Positions 15,341 through 23,240 of a DNA stretch of 39,782 bases are shown here, piece after piece (positions within the stretch are counted from its first letter, which is position 1; each line of letters opens with the position of its first letter). The notes under the pieces were generated by a model. The model did no database searches. It had not been told where the DNA came from and saw only the letters and a list, made by a program, of their open reading frames with translations. The stretch is taken from the NCBI RefSeq assembly GCF_040605455.1, contig NZ_JBEXCV010000077.1, forward strand, positions 1-39,782, read 5' to 3'. The position numbers were made by a program, and so were the translations under genes. Source of the stretch: Embleya sp040605455 (GTDB lineage: Bacteria > Actinomycetota > Actinomycetes > Streptomycetales > Streptomycetaceae).

Positions 15341-16200
15341 CGGGTCGCTCCCAGGGTGCGCGATACACGGAGGGCCGCCGCCGCGACCGCGGGTCCCAGT
15401 TCGCGGACTCGCGCGGCGGTGACGCGGGACGTGAGACCGGAGACCGACAGGGCTCCGACCACGACGTCGTTGTGGTCGAAGATAGGCGCTGCCACGCAGC
15501 GCACCTCGGGCTCGTTCTCCCGATCGTCGACCGAGTAGCCCCGGTTGCGGATCCGGGCCAATTCGGTGCGCAGCAGTGCGGGGTCGGTGAGCGTGCGGGC
15601 GGTGACGGTGGGCAGGCCCGCGTCGACCACCTGGGCGAACACGTCCTCCGGCAGCCAGGCGAGCATCGCCTTGCCGACGGCCGTGCAGTACATCGGCGCG
15701 CGGCTGCCGATCCGCGAGGCCATCCGCACGGCGGTCTCGTTCTCGACCTTGTCGATGTAGACGATGTGCGGCGCGTCCGGCACGCACAGGTGCACGGTGC
15801 CGCCGGCCTCGCGCATGAGCCGGTGCGCCTCCTCGGCGGCGGCGGTGCGCAGATCGATACCGGACAGGTACGCCTGGCCGAGCGCGAGCGCGCCGGGGCC
15901 GAGTCGGAAGTGGCCGTGCCGCCGGTCGCGGGCGAGCAGCCCGGTGTCCAGCAGCGGCTGGGCCAGGCGCAGCACGGTGCTCTTGGACAGGGCGAGCGCG
16001 TCGGCGAGTTCGGTCAGGTTCAGGCCCTCGGCGCCGGCGTGGTCGCGGACCTGTTCCAGGACGGCGAGGGCGCGGCGCAGTGATGCGGACTGGTTGCGCG
16101 GCGGTGCCGGCCTGCACTCGCCGCGCGATTCGCCTCGGGTCTCGCCGCGCGATTCGCTCGGCGCGTCGTCGGCGCCGCGCTCGTGCTCGTGAATGCTCAC
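15337..16200 (-). CDS. IclR-family transcriptional regulator
   Basis: 287 residues from a GTG at 16200, chosen because GAGGA is 7 nt upstream; an ATG two codons earlier is only 1 nt from it. The first 36 residues are polar with R-G-E repeats (S-R-G-E-T-R-G-E-S-R-G-E). Then come a winged helix (about 37-95; L-T-E-L-A-D-A-L-A-L-S-K-S-T-V-L-R) and an IclR ligand domain with G-K-A-M-L-A-W and the R-G-Y-S-V-D-D-R-E-N-E motif. IclR proteins usually sense a small carboxylate, often the substrate or intermediate of the operon they control. It lies inside the catabolic operon, 10 nt after the deacylase stop, so it probably autoregulates and acts on the divergent region 17759-18218. A KDG-like or amino-sugar-acid ligand is inference. 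Confidence 0.93.
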   Translation of the reverse strand: MSIHEHERGADDAPSESRGETRGESRGECRPAPPRNQSASLRRALAVLEQVRDHAGAEGLNLTELADALALSKSTVLRLAQPLLDTGLLARDRRHGHFRLGPGALALGQAYLSGIDLRTAAAEEAHRLMREAGGTVHLCVPDAPHIVYIDKVENETAVRMASRIGSRAPMYCTAVGKAMLAWLPEDVFAQVVDAGLPTVTARTLTDPALLRTELARIRNRGYSVDDRENEPEVRCVAAPIFDHNDVVVGALSVSGLTSRVTAARVRELGPAVAAAALRVSRTLGATR

Positions 16201-16210
16201 TGGCATGTCC

Positions 16211-17758
16211 TCAGGACGGTCCGACCGGGCGCCCGGGCGTGTGACCCGTCAGGGCTCCGGACGAGAGTACGGGGACACCGGCCACCAGCACGTCGTCGAT
16301 GCCGGCGGCGGGTCGGCGGGCGTCGCCGTAATCGGCGAGGTCGGCCACCCGGGTCGGGTCGACCACCGCGATGTCGGCGACCAGACCGACCCGGAGCAGG
16401 CCCCGGTCGGTCAGCCCGAAGCGGCGGGCGGGGTGCGACGCGAGGTGCACCGCGGCCTGTTCCCAGGTCCAGTCGCCGAGTTCGACCACGTGCCGGGCGA
16501 GCAGTCGGGCGAACGCGCCCCAGCCGCGCGGGTGCGGGCTGCCGCCGATGTAGATGCCGTCCGAGCCGCCGATGTGCGCGGGGTGGCGCAGCAGCGCGCG
16601 GACCGACTCGTCGCTGTTGGTCGGCGGCTGGTCGAACACGGCGCTCGCCACCAGGCCGGTGGCGATCAGCAGGTCGGCGCAGAACTCGGCCGGGCTCGCG
16701 CCGACCTCGGCGGCGGCATCCACCAGCCGCCGGCCCTCGGCCCAGCGGAAGTCGGCGGCGGGCACGTGGGCGAGGGTGATCCGGGGCCACAGGGCCGGGT
16801 CCACCTCGCCGGCCAGGAGCCGGCGGGTAGCCGGTTCGGCCAGTGCGGCGACCACCCTGTCGGGGTCGGGATCGTCCAGTGCGCGTGGCAGCGCGACCAT
16901 CGCCAGGATGCTGCAGCCGCGCAGGTAGGGGTACGCGTCGTAGGTGAGGTCCAGACCCTCGGCCCGGGCCGCGTCCACCATCGCGATCAGTTCCTCGGCC
17001 GGGCCGTGGTAGTGCGAGACGTGGGTGGCCACGCCGGCGGCACGGGCCACGTCGAGCATCTCGCGCATGGCCGGGCCGGCGGCGGCCTCGTAGCCGCGCA
17101 TGTGCGAGACGTGCGGCAGGCCGCGGGCCGCGACGGGGGCGAGCAGAGCGGCCAGCTCGGACGTGTCGGCGTAGCGGCCGGGCACGTACTCCAGGCCGGT
17201 GGACAACCCGCACGCGCCCTCGTCCAGGCCCTGTTCGACCGCCTTGGTCATCGCGGCCAGCTCGGCGGCGTCGGCGGCGCGCGCGGTGGGGCCGAGCGCG
17301 CTGTGCCGGACGGTGCCGTGCGGCACGAGGTAGGCGGTGTTGACCGCGGTGGTGCGGTCGTAAGTGGCGAGCAGGTCGGCGACCGAGACCGGTCCCTCGC
17401 CCAGGCCGGGGTGGGTGCCGTTGATCGCCGCGAAGTAGCGGGTCGCGAAGGCCAGCGCGGCGGGGGTGGCGGGGGCGTAGGACAGGCCGTCCTGGCCGAG
17501 CACGAAGGTGGTCACGCCCTGGCGCAGGGCGGCCAGCTGGACCTCGGGGTCGAGCACGGCGGCGTCGCCGTGCACGTGGGCGTCGACGAAGCCGGGCGCC
17601 ACGTACCGGCCGCTCGCGTCGAGCTCGGTGTGGGCGCGTGCGCCGTCCAGCCGGCCGATCGCGGCGATCCGGTCGCCGGTGATCGCGACGTCGGCCCGGA
17701 AGGCGGGTGCGCCGGTGCCGTCGAGCACCTGCCCGCCGCGCAGCAGTACGTCGTACAT
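16211..17758 (-). CDS. N-acyl-D-amino-acid deacylase family amidohydrolase
   Basis: 515 residues; AGGGAG lies about 8 nt before the ATG. It has the amidohydrolase split: N-terminal beta-sandwich, then V-D-A-H61-V-H63-G-D, H220 in V-S-H-M-R, H250 in V-S-H-Y-H, and D401 in G-G-S-D-G. These match the metal and catalytic residues of Alcaligenes D-aminoacylase (H67, H69, H220, H250, D366). The bridging Cys96 of that enzyme (G-N-C-G) is replaced here by D90 (G-Q-D-G), so the substrate or metal use may differ. In this operon, deacetylation of 2-acetamido-2-deoxygluconate, which has the same stereochemistry as an N-acyl-D-amino acid, is an attractive role. True N-acyl-D-amino acids are the conservative alternative. 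It is first in the minus-strand operon, divergent from the importer. Confidence 0.87.
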   Translation of the reverse strand: MYDVLLRGGQVLDGTGAPAFRADVAITGDRIAAIGRLDGARAHTELDASGRYVAPGFVDAHVHGDAAVLDPEVQLAALRQGVTTFVLGQDGLSYAPATPAALAFATRYFAAINGTHPGLGEGPVSVADLLATYDRTTAVNTAYLVPHGTVRHSALGPTARAADAAELAAMTKAVEQGLDEGACGLSTGLEYVPGRYADTSELAALLAPVAARGLPHVSHMRGYEAAAGPAMREMLDVARAAGVATHVSHYHGPAEELIAMVDAARAEGLDLTYDAYPYLRGCSILAMVALPRALDDPDPDRVVAALAEPATRRLLAGEVDPALWPRITLAHVPAADFRWAEGRRLVDAAAEVGASPAEFCADLLIATGLVASAVFDQPPTNSDESVRALLRHPAHIGGSDGIYIGGSPHPRGWGAFARLLARHVVELGDWTWEQAAVHLASHPARRFGLTDRGLLRVGLVADIAVVDPTRVADLADYGDARRPAAGIDDVLVAGVPVLSSGALTGHTPGRPVGPS

Positions 17759-17947
17759 GCGCGCACTCCCTACCCTTCGTGATCCGCTCGTGTCCCGGTG
17801 TGTCGCTGTCCAGTGGCCCGGTGTCTTCGGTGTCCCGGGCCGGGCGGTGCGTTGCCGTGTGCCTGTGCGGCCGAATGCCGCGTGCCTGTGCCGTGTGTTT
17901 TGCCGGATGTCCTGGTCGGCCGTGCGCGGGGTGTTGCCGTGTGCAGT

Positions 17948-17963
17948 GGTCGACAGGTCGACC
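17948..17963. promoter_or_regulatory. Palindromic operator candidate GGTCGAC-AG-GTCGACC
   Basis: Two perfect 7-nt arms with a 2-nt centre. It is 190 nt upstream of the deacylase and 255 nt upstream of the importer. Given the IclR gene in the operon, it is a candidate IclR operator. It does not match the DasR site (TGGTCTAGACCA) beyond the first half. Confidence 0.5.
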
Positions 17964-18002
17964 GAGCAGGGACGTTACGTGTCCGTGAGCGCTTGGTGCC
18001 AC

Positions 18003-18031
18003 TTTCGCAGCACACAGTTTTGCAGTGCACA
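18003..18031. promoter_or_regulatory. Imperfect direct repeat upstream of the importer
   Basis: TTTCGCAGCACACA (18003-18016) and TTTTGCAGTGCACA (18018-18031) agree at 11 of 14 positions with a 15-nt period. They lie about 190 nt before the lipoprotein start and could bind a regulator as a tandem pair or be a chance duplication. Confidence 0.35.
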
Positions 18032-18218
18032 ACGTTCGGCGGGACGCCTTGTATGAACGCGGCACCGCTTTCTAACGTCCCGCTCACGCCGCACCGGATG
18101 TTTCCCCTTGCGGCCCGTTCGTGTCGATTGATGCAGACGTCCAGACCTACAGGCCGACCCTCGGGTCGCGGCATCGCCCGCGGTCGCTCCGGCCTGCCTC
18201 GCCGCAGGAGGAATTGTC

Positions 18219-19511
18219 GTGAAGATCCGGAGTTTGGCCGCCGTCGCAGTGGCCGGCATCGCGCTGGCGGCGTGCGCGCCGGGCACGGCGTCCAAGACGA
18301 AGTCCGCCGACGAACAGACCGGCACGCTCAAGGTGTGGCTGTACGACGAGGCGAACCGCGCGCCCAAGGAAAAGGTCGTCAACGCGGCCGTCGCCGACTT
18401 CAAGGCCGCGCACCCGAAGGTGACCGTCGAGATCGGCTACATACCGACCGACGCGGGCCCGCGCGCGGAGAAGATGAAGGGCGCGTTCAACGACCCCAAC
18501 AGCGCGCCGGATGTGGTCGAGTTCGGCAACACCGACCTGTTCGGCTACGTCGCGGCCGGCGGTCTCGCGGACATCTCCGTCGACCTGGCCAACTGGTCCG
18601 AGGTGGGCGACCTGCCCAAGGACCTCAAGGACACCACGCTGGTCGACGGCAAGACCTACGGTCTGCCGTGGTGGCTGGGCCTGCGCTCGCTGTACTACCG
18701 CACGGACGTGTTCACCGAGCTCGGCATCAAGCCGCCGACCTCGTACGCCGAGCTGGTCGAGGCCGCGAAGAAGGTGCGTTCGGCCAAGCCGGACATGCTC
18801 GGCATCGCGGTCGGCGGCAAGTACACCTTCGGTGGTCTGCCCTTCCTGTGGGCCAACGGCGGCGACATCGCCACCCAGCAGGGCGGCAAGTACGCGGCCG
18901 TGATCGACTCGCCGCAGTCGCAGGCGGGCGTCAAGGCGTACACCGACCTGTTCAGCAAGGACATCTGTCCCCCGCAGCAGTGCGCCGACCTGACCGGCGG
19001 CAAGACGGTGGAGGCCTTCGCGGCCGGCACCGCGGGCATGGCGATCCTGCCCAACTCCTCGCGCAGCGCGGTCGAGGCGGGCGTGGCCAAGGGCAAGTAC
19101 GCGGTCGTCCCGCTGCCGGGCAACACCCCGGGCTCGATCGCGCCGGCCTTCTCCGGTGGCAACGACCTCGGCGTGATGAAGTCCTCGCAGCACCGTTCAC
19201 TCGCGGTCGACTTCATGAAGATCCTGGGCGGCAAGAAGTACCAGCTGCAGATGTTCGACGCGATGGGCAACCTGCCCACGCTCGCCTCGGCGCGTGGTGA
19301 CGTGGTCGCCAAGGACCCGTGGCTCAAGCCGTTCATCGACACCCTGAACTCCGGCACCAAGTTCGTGCCCAAGGACGCCTCGTGGGCCAAGATCGACTCG
19401 CAGGCCGTGGTGCCGACCATGTTCCAGAAGGTGGTCACCGGCAAGTCCGACGTCCCGGGTGCGACGGGCGAGGCCAAGACCGCGATCGACAACGCGTTCG
19501 CCGGGAAGTAG
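18219..19511 (+). CDS. Sugar ABC transporter substrate-binding lipoprotein (CUT1, DasA-like)
   Basis: 430 residues. The GTG start has a strong AGGAGGA 6 nt upstream. A lipoprotein signal peptide ends in the lipobox L-A-A-C19, so the mature protein is lipid-anchored outside the membrane. The rest is an extracellular solute-binding protein family 1 fold (L-K-V-W-L-Y-D, A-P-D-V-V-E-F-G-N near 107, W-A-N-G-G-D). Order and type (binding protein, two permeases, GH20 enzyme) match S. coelicolor dasABC-dasD, which imports chitobiose; that is family knowledge. Here the ligand may be chitobiose or its C1-oxidised form, which is inferred from the divergent operon. Confidence 0.92.
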   Translation: MKIRSLAAVAVAGIALAACAPGTASKTKSADEQTGTLKVWLYDEANRAPKEKVVNAAVADFKAAHPKVTVEIGYIPTDAGPRAEKMKGAFNDPNSAPDVVEFGNTDLFGYVAAGGLADISVDLANWSEVGDLPKDLKDTTLVDGKTYGLPWWLGLRSLYYRTDVFTELGIKPPTSYAELVEAAKKVRSAKPDMLGIAVGGKYTFGGLPFLWANGGDIATQQGGKYAAVIDSPQSQAGVKAYTDLFSKDICPPQQCADLTGGKTVEAFAAGTAGMAILPNSSRSAVEAGVAKGKYAVVPLPGNTPGSIAPAFSGGNDLGVMKSSQHRSLAVDFMKILGGKKYQLQMFDAMGNLPTLASARGDVVAKDPWLKPFIDTLNSGTKFVPKDASWAKIDSQAVVPTMFQKVVTGKSDVPGATGEAKTAIDNAFAGK

Positions 19512-19515
19512 CACG

Positions 19516-20481
19516 GTGACCACGACCACCACGCCCGCGCGGGCGCACCAGCCGGCCTCGGCCCCGGTTCGCCCGCGCGGCGGCGCGAACAAGATCGAGT
19601 CCGGGCGGCGCCGTTCGTGGATGCCGTTCTGGCTGCTGCTGCCGTCCGCGGTCGTCCTGATCCCGCTGTTCGGCTACCCGCTCTACCAGCTCGGGCTGCT
19701 CTCCTTCCTCGAGTTCGGCCAGCCGCAGGCGTCGGCGGGCGAGGTGGCCGAGTTCGTCGGCTTCGACAACTACTCGACCCTGCTGGGCGACGACCGGTTC
19801 CGGGACGTGCTGTTCCAGACCGTGATCTTCGCGGCGGCCTGCGTCGTGGCCACCCTCGCGGTCGGCGCGGCGCTCGCGGTGCTGCTGACCCGGGTCGGCA
19901 AGTGGCCGCGTCTGTTGCTGCTGTTCGCCTCGCTCGGCGCGTGGGCGGCTCCGGCGATGACCGGCTCGACGGTGTGGATGTTCCTGTTCGACACCAACCT
20001 GGGCCTGGTCAACGAGGTCCTGGGCATGCAGGGCCACAACTGGTTCTACGAAAAGTGGTCCGCGTTCGCGCTGGTCGGCGTCGTGGTCGTGTGGCACTCG
20101 TTCCCGTTCGTGATGATCTCGCTGTACGCGGGCATCGAGTCGATCCCGGTCTCGGTCCTGGAGGCGGCCCGCCTGGACGGTGCGTCCACGTGGACCACCT
20201 TCCGACACGTGATGTTGCCGATCCTGCGACCGATCCTGACCATCGTGGTGATCCAGTCGATCATCTGGGACTTCAAGGTCTTCACCCAGATCTACGTGAT
20301 GACCGGGGGCGGCGGCATCGCCGGCCAGAACCTGGTCCTCAACGTGTACGCGTACCAAAAGGCTTTCGCGTCCTCGGACTACAGCCTGGGCGCGGCGATC
20401 GGCGTGCTGATGACGCTGATCCTGCTCGTGGTCACGGTCTTCTACATCCGCGCGCTGCGTCGCTCCGGGGAGGAGCTGTGA
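19516..20481 (+). CDS. Sugar ABC transporter permease 1 (MalF/DasB-like)
   Basis: 321 residues from the GTG 4 nt after the lipoprotein stop; in-frame codons before it overlap that gene and read as Arg/Pro-rich. Six membrane segments are apparent, starting with W-M-P-F-W-L-L-L-P-S-A around residue 35. The binding-protein-dependent permease loop E-A-A-R-L-D-G-A-S with L-P-I-L-R-P near 220-240 contacts the ATPase. The cytosolic N-terminus is Thr/Pro/Arg-rich. No ATPase gene is present here; Streptomyces CUT1 systems use the shared ATPase MsiK, encoded elsewhere. The gene overlaps the next permease by four bases. Confidence 0.92.
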   Translation: MTTTTTPARAHQPASAPVRPRGGANKIESGRRRSWMPFWLLLPSAVVLIPLFGYPLYQLGLLSFLEFGQPQASAGEVAEFVGFDNYSTLLGDDRFRDVLFQTVIFAAACVVATLAVGAALAVLLTRVGKWPRLLLLFASLGAWAAPAMTGSTVWMFLFDTNLGLVNEVLGMQGHNWFYEKWSAFALVGVVVVWHSFPFVMISLYAGIESIPVSVLEAARLDGASTWTTFRHVMLPILRPILTIVVIQSIIWDFKVFTQIYVMTGGGGIAGQNLVLNVYAYQKAFASSDYSLGAAIGVLMTLILLVVTVFYIRALRRSGEEL

Positions 20482-21434
20482 ACACTGTGTCCGCCTCTTC
20501 GCCCGCTTCCTCGGGCGCCGGCGCCGCGACCGCGTCCGTCCCGATCCCGGTCGCCGCCACCGTTCGTCCGGCCGGGATCCGTCGCTCCAAGGGAAACCGA
20601 AAGGTGTCCCGGCGGATCGCCGACACCACCGCGATCGTGATCGCGCTGCTGACCGTGTTCCCGCTGTACTGGATGGTGCTTTCCGCGCTCAAGCCGGACG
20701 GCGAGATCAACTCGGTCGACCCTCGGCCGTGGACGTGGCATCCGACGCTGGACAACTTCCGCGACGCGTTCGGGGTCAGCGGCTTCGGCGGCTACTTCCT
20801 CAACAGCCTGATCGTGGCGACCGTGGTGGTCGTACTCTCCGGCCTGGTGTCGTTCCTGGCCGCGGTGGCGCTGACCCGGTTCGACTTCAAGTTCCGCACC
20901 ACGATCCTGGTGATGTTCCTGGTCGCCCAGATGGTGCCGGTCGAGGCGCTGACCATCCCGCTGTTCTTCCTGGTCCGCGACATCGGCACGGTCGCGCCCG
21001 GGTTCGGGCTCAGCACACTCGGCTCGCTGATGCTGGTCAACCTGGCGTTCTCGCTGCCGTTCGCGATCTGGATGTTGCGCGGCTTCGTCAAGGCGATCCC
21101 CGAATCCCTGGAGGAGGCCGCCCGGATCGACGGCGCGAACCGGTTCACCATCCTGTGGCGGATCCTGTTCCCGCTGGTGGCACCCGGGCTCGCGGCCACA
21201 TCGGTGTTCTCGTTCATCACCGCGTGGAACGACTTCGTGTTCGCGAAGACGTTCATTTTGGACACCGACCACCAGACGCTGCCGGCGGCACTGATGGTGT
21301 TCTTCAAGCCGGACGAGAACGACTGGGGCGGCATCATGGCCGCGTCCACACTGATGACCATTCCGGTCCTGATCTTCTTCGTGCTGGTACAGCGGCACCT
21401 GGTCTCGGGGCTCGGCGGAGCGGTGAAGGACTGA
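20478..21434 (+). CDS. Sugar ABC transporter permease 2 (MalG/DasC-like)
   Basis: 318 residues. The GTG at 20478 gives a GTGA overlap with the first permease and has GGAGG 4 nt upstream; a second GTG at 20487 is possible but badly spaced. A Ser/Ala/Pro-rich N-tail of about 40 residues precedes six membrane helices (first: A-I-V-I-A-L-L-T-V-F-P-L). The MalG-type loop E-E-A-A-R-I-D-G-A-N with F-P-L-V-A-P-G is present. It pairs with permease 1 as the heterodimeric channel. The stop lies 7 nt before the GH20 start, so all four genes form one operon. Confidence 0.92.
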   Translation: MNTVSASSPASSGAGAATASVPIPVAATVRPAGIRRSKGNRKVSRRIADTTAIVIALLTVFPLYWMVLSALKPDGEINSVDPRPWTWHPTLDNFRDAFGVSGFGGYFLNSLIVATVVVVLSGLVSFLAAVALTRFDFKFRTTILVMFLVAQMVPVEALTIPLFFLVRDIGTVAPGFGLSTLGSLMLVNLAFSLPFAIWMLRGFVKAIPESLEEAARIDGANRFTILWRILFPLVAPGLAATSVFSFITAWNDFVFAKTFILDTDHQTLPAALMVFFKPDENDWGGIMAASTLMTIPVLIFFVLVQRHLVSGLGGAVKD

Positions 21435-21441
21435 TTCCCTG

Positions 21442-23136
21442 ATGACCACGTCCTCCTCGACGACCTCGTCCTCGTCCTCGTCCTCGTCCTCGGCAGGCTC
21501 CTCCGGGGCCGGCTCCTCCGCGATGTCGGCGGCGGCGTGTGTGGTGCCTCGGCCGGCTCGGGTTGCCCCAGGGGTGGGCACATTCGCGCTGACGGCGGCC
21601 ACGGGTCTGACTCATCCGCCGGAGCTGGCCGCCGAGGCCGTGTGGTTGCGCGGCGCGCTCGGCCCGGCGACCGGGTGTTTCCTGGCTCCCGGCCCGGGCA
21701 TCGCGCTGCTGCTCGACCCGGACGCGCTGCCGGCCGAGGGGTACCGGTTGGAGGTCACCGCCTCGACGGTCGAACTGCGCGGCGGCTCGGCGGCCGGAGT
21801 GTTCGCGGGCCTGCAGACGCTGCGCCAGTTGTTGCCGGCGCACGTGTTCCGGCGCGCGCGGGTGGGCGTGGGCGAATGGTCGCTGCCGGTGTGCGTGATC
21901 GAGGACGAGCCGGCCTTCGGCCGGCGCGGGGTGATGCTGGACGTGGCCCGGCACTTCCTGCCCAAACAGGACGTGCTGCGCTTCGTGGACCTGATGGCGG
22001 TACACCGGTTGAACGTGCTGCACCTGCATCTGACCGACGACCAGGGCTGGCGGATCGAGGTGCCGCGATGGCCCCGGCTGACCTCGGTGGGCGCGTGGCG
22101 CACGGGCAGCATGCGTGGGTCGCGGCAGCACGAGACGTTCGACGAGCGGCCACACGGCGGCTACTACACAGGCGACGACCTGCGCGAGATCGTCGCGTAC
22201 GCGGCCGATCGGCACATCACCGTGGTGCCCGAGATCGACCTGCCGGCACACGTACAGGCGGCGGTGGCGGCCTATCCGTCGCTCGGCGCGGTGCCGGTGG
22301 AGGGGGTGCGCACCCGGTGGGGCGGGTTGTCCGACGGGGTGCTCGCGCCGACCGAGGAGGCGCTGGGCTTCTGCCGCGACGTGCTGGCCGAGGTGTGCGC
22401 GATCTTCCCGTCCCGGTATGTGTGCGTGGGCGGCGACGAGGTGCCGACCGGGCCGTGGGAGCGGATGGGGCATCCCGATCCGGGCTCGCTCGGCGGCTGG
22501 TTCGTGGCCGAGTTGGCCGGGATGCTGGCCGCGCACGGGCGGCTGCTGTTCGGCTGGGACGAGGTGCTGGCGGGCGGCGCGGCGGTGCCCTCGGACGCGC
22601 TGATCGGCGGCTGGCGCGGCGAGCACGGCACGATCGCGGCGGCCCGGGCCGGGTTCGACGTGGTGGCGTGTCCGGACACCTCGGTCTACCTCGACTACCG
22701 CCAGGGCGAGGGCACGGACGAGCCGATTCCGGTCGGGCCGCTGCTGACGTTGGCAAACGTGTACGCGTTCCGGCCGGTCCCATCGGCGTTGTCCGCCGCG
22801 GAGGGCGCGCGGGTGCTGGGCGGGCAGGCGCAGATCTGGACCGAGCACATGGACTCGGCCCGGCGGATCGACTACATGGCCTTCCCGAGGTTGTGCGCGT
22901 TCGCCGAGGCGGTGTGGTCCGGGCCGGGCGACTTCGCCGACTTCACGACACGGTTGACGTCGGGACATCTGGCCCGGCTGGACGCGCTGGGCGTGGAGTA
23001 CCGGCCCCTGGACGGCCCCCATCCGTGGCAAACCCGCCCGGACGCCCTCGGATGGCCACGGGAACGCGCGGACCGCGAGGCGGAATTGCTGGAGCTGACG
23101 AAGGACATCCGAGGCGGGATGGCCGGCGAGGGTTGA
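21442..23136 (+). CDS. GH20 beta-N-acetylhexosaminidase (DasD-like)
   Basis: 564 residues if the ATG at 21442 is used; an ATG at 21523 (M-S-A-A-A-C) would drop a polyserine leader and is an alternative. The GH20b N-domain (about 35-145) precedes a TIM barrel from about 157 (R-R-G-V-M-L-D-V-A-R-H-F). The motif H-L-H-L-T-D-D-Q-G-W is present, and the catalytic pair D332-E333 lies in V-G-G-D-E-V-P: Asp orients the substrate acetamido group and Glu is the acid. No signal peptide is seen, so it is probably cytoplasmic and acts on imported N-acetylglucosamine oligosaccharides. It would release GlcNAc from chitobiose, or GlcNAc plus 2-acetamido-2-deoxygluconate from the oxidised dimer. Confidence 0.93.
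   Translation: MTTSSSTTSSSSSSSSSAGSSGAGSSAMSAAACVVPRPARVAPGVGTFALTAATGLTHPPELAAEAVWLRGALGPATGCFLAPGPGIALLLDPDALPAEGYRLEVTASTVELRGGSAAGVFAGLQTLRQLLPAHVFRRARVGVGEWSLPVCVIEDEPAFGRRGVMLDVARHFLPKQDVLRFVDLMAVHRLNVLHLHLTDDQGWRIEVPRWPRLTSVGAWRTGSMRGSRQHETFDERPHGGYYTGDDLREIVAYAADRHITVVPEIDLPAHVQAAVAAYPSLGAVPVEGVRTRWGGLSDGVLAPTEEALGFCRDVLAEVCAIFPSRYVCVGGDEVPTGPWERMGHPDPGSLGGWFVAELAGMLAAHGRLLFGWDEVLAGGAAVPSDALIGGWRGEHGTIAAARAGFDVVACPDTSVYLDYRQGEGTDEPIPVGPLLTLANVYAFRPVPSALSAAEGARVLGGQAQIWTEHMDSARRIDYMAFPRLCAFAEAVWSGPGDFADFTTRLTSGHLARLDALGVEYRPLDGPHPWQTRPDALGWPRERADREAELLELTKDIRGGMAGEG
21465..21492 (+). repeat. Hexanucleotide repeat (CTCGTC) encoding polyserine in the GH20 gene
   Basis: Four full CTCGTC units plus CTCG, read in frame as Ser codons within a 26-residue Ser/Thr/Gly-rich N-terminus. 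The unit is a multiple of three, so copy-number changes would alter only linker length. Confidence 0.8.
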
Positions 23137-23139
23137 TCG

Positions 23140-23240
23140 GGGCTCGGGCCGGTTGATGCCTGGGCGGGTTGGGGTTCGGGGGAGTCGGGGCTCGGGCGAG
23201 TTGAGGTTCGGGCGAGTTGGGGCCGTTGGGCGAGTCGGCG
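23140..23240. repeat. Degenerate G-rich tandem repeats downstream of the GH20 gene
   Basis: TCGGGCGAGTTG occurs at 23192-23203 and 23208-23219, with a diverged copy at 23226-23237 and looser GGGTTGGGG/TCGGGG copies to the left; the period is about 16 nt. The 266-nt gap up to the MerR gene holds nothing else that I recognise. Confidence 0.6.

Larger units (their letters stand above)
17759..18218. promoter_or_regulatory. 460-nt divergent regulatory region between the deacylase and importer operons
   Basis: There is no convincing gene. The left third (17790-17940) is a degenerate GTGTC/GTGCC-rich stretch in which GTTGCCGTGTGC occurs twice. The middle holds a perfect 16-nt palindrome (17948-17963) and two far-spaced inverted 9-mers, GGGACGTTA (17969-17977) and TAACGTCCC (18073-18081). 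A 14-nt imperfect direct repeat sits at 18003-18016 and 18018-18031. The right end has AGGAGGA before the importer GTG. I could not fix -35/-10 boxes. Confidence 0.7.

Noticed and set aside
16198..16206. ATG at 16206 as start of the IclR gene
   Set aside because: The Shine-Dalgarno GAGGA is only 1 nt away from it; the GTG at 16200 has ideal 7-nt spacing.
17948..17963. DasR (GntR) binding site for the das-like operon
   Set aside because: Only the half AGTGGTC fits the dre consensus; the rest forms a different palindrome. DasR control is not supported by this sequence.
17770..18174. Possible minus-strand gene of about 134 codons in the divergent region
   Set aside because: It crosses all the candidate operators, has no family resemblance or ribosome-binding site, and contains an atypical composition.
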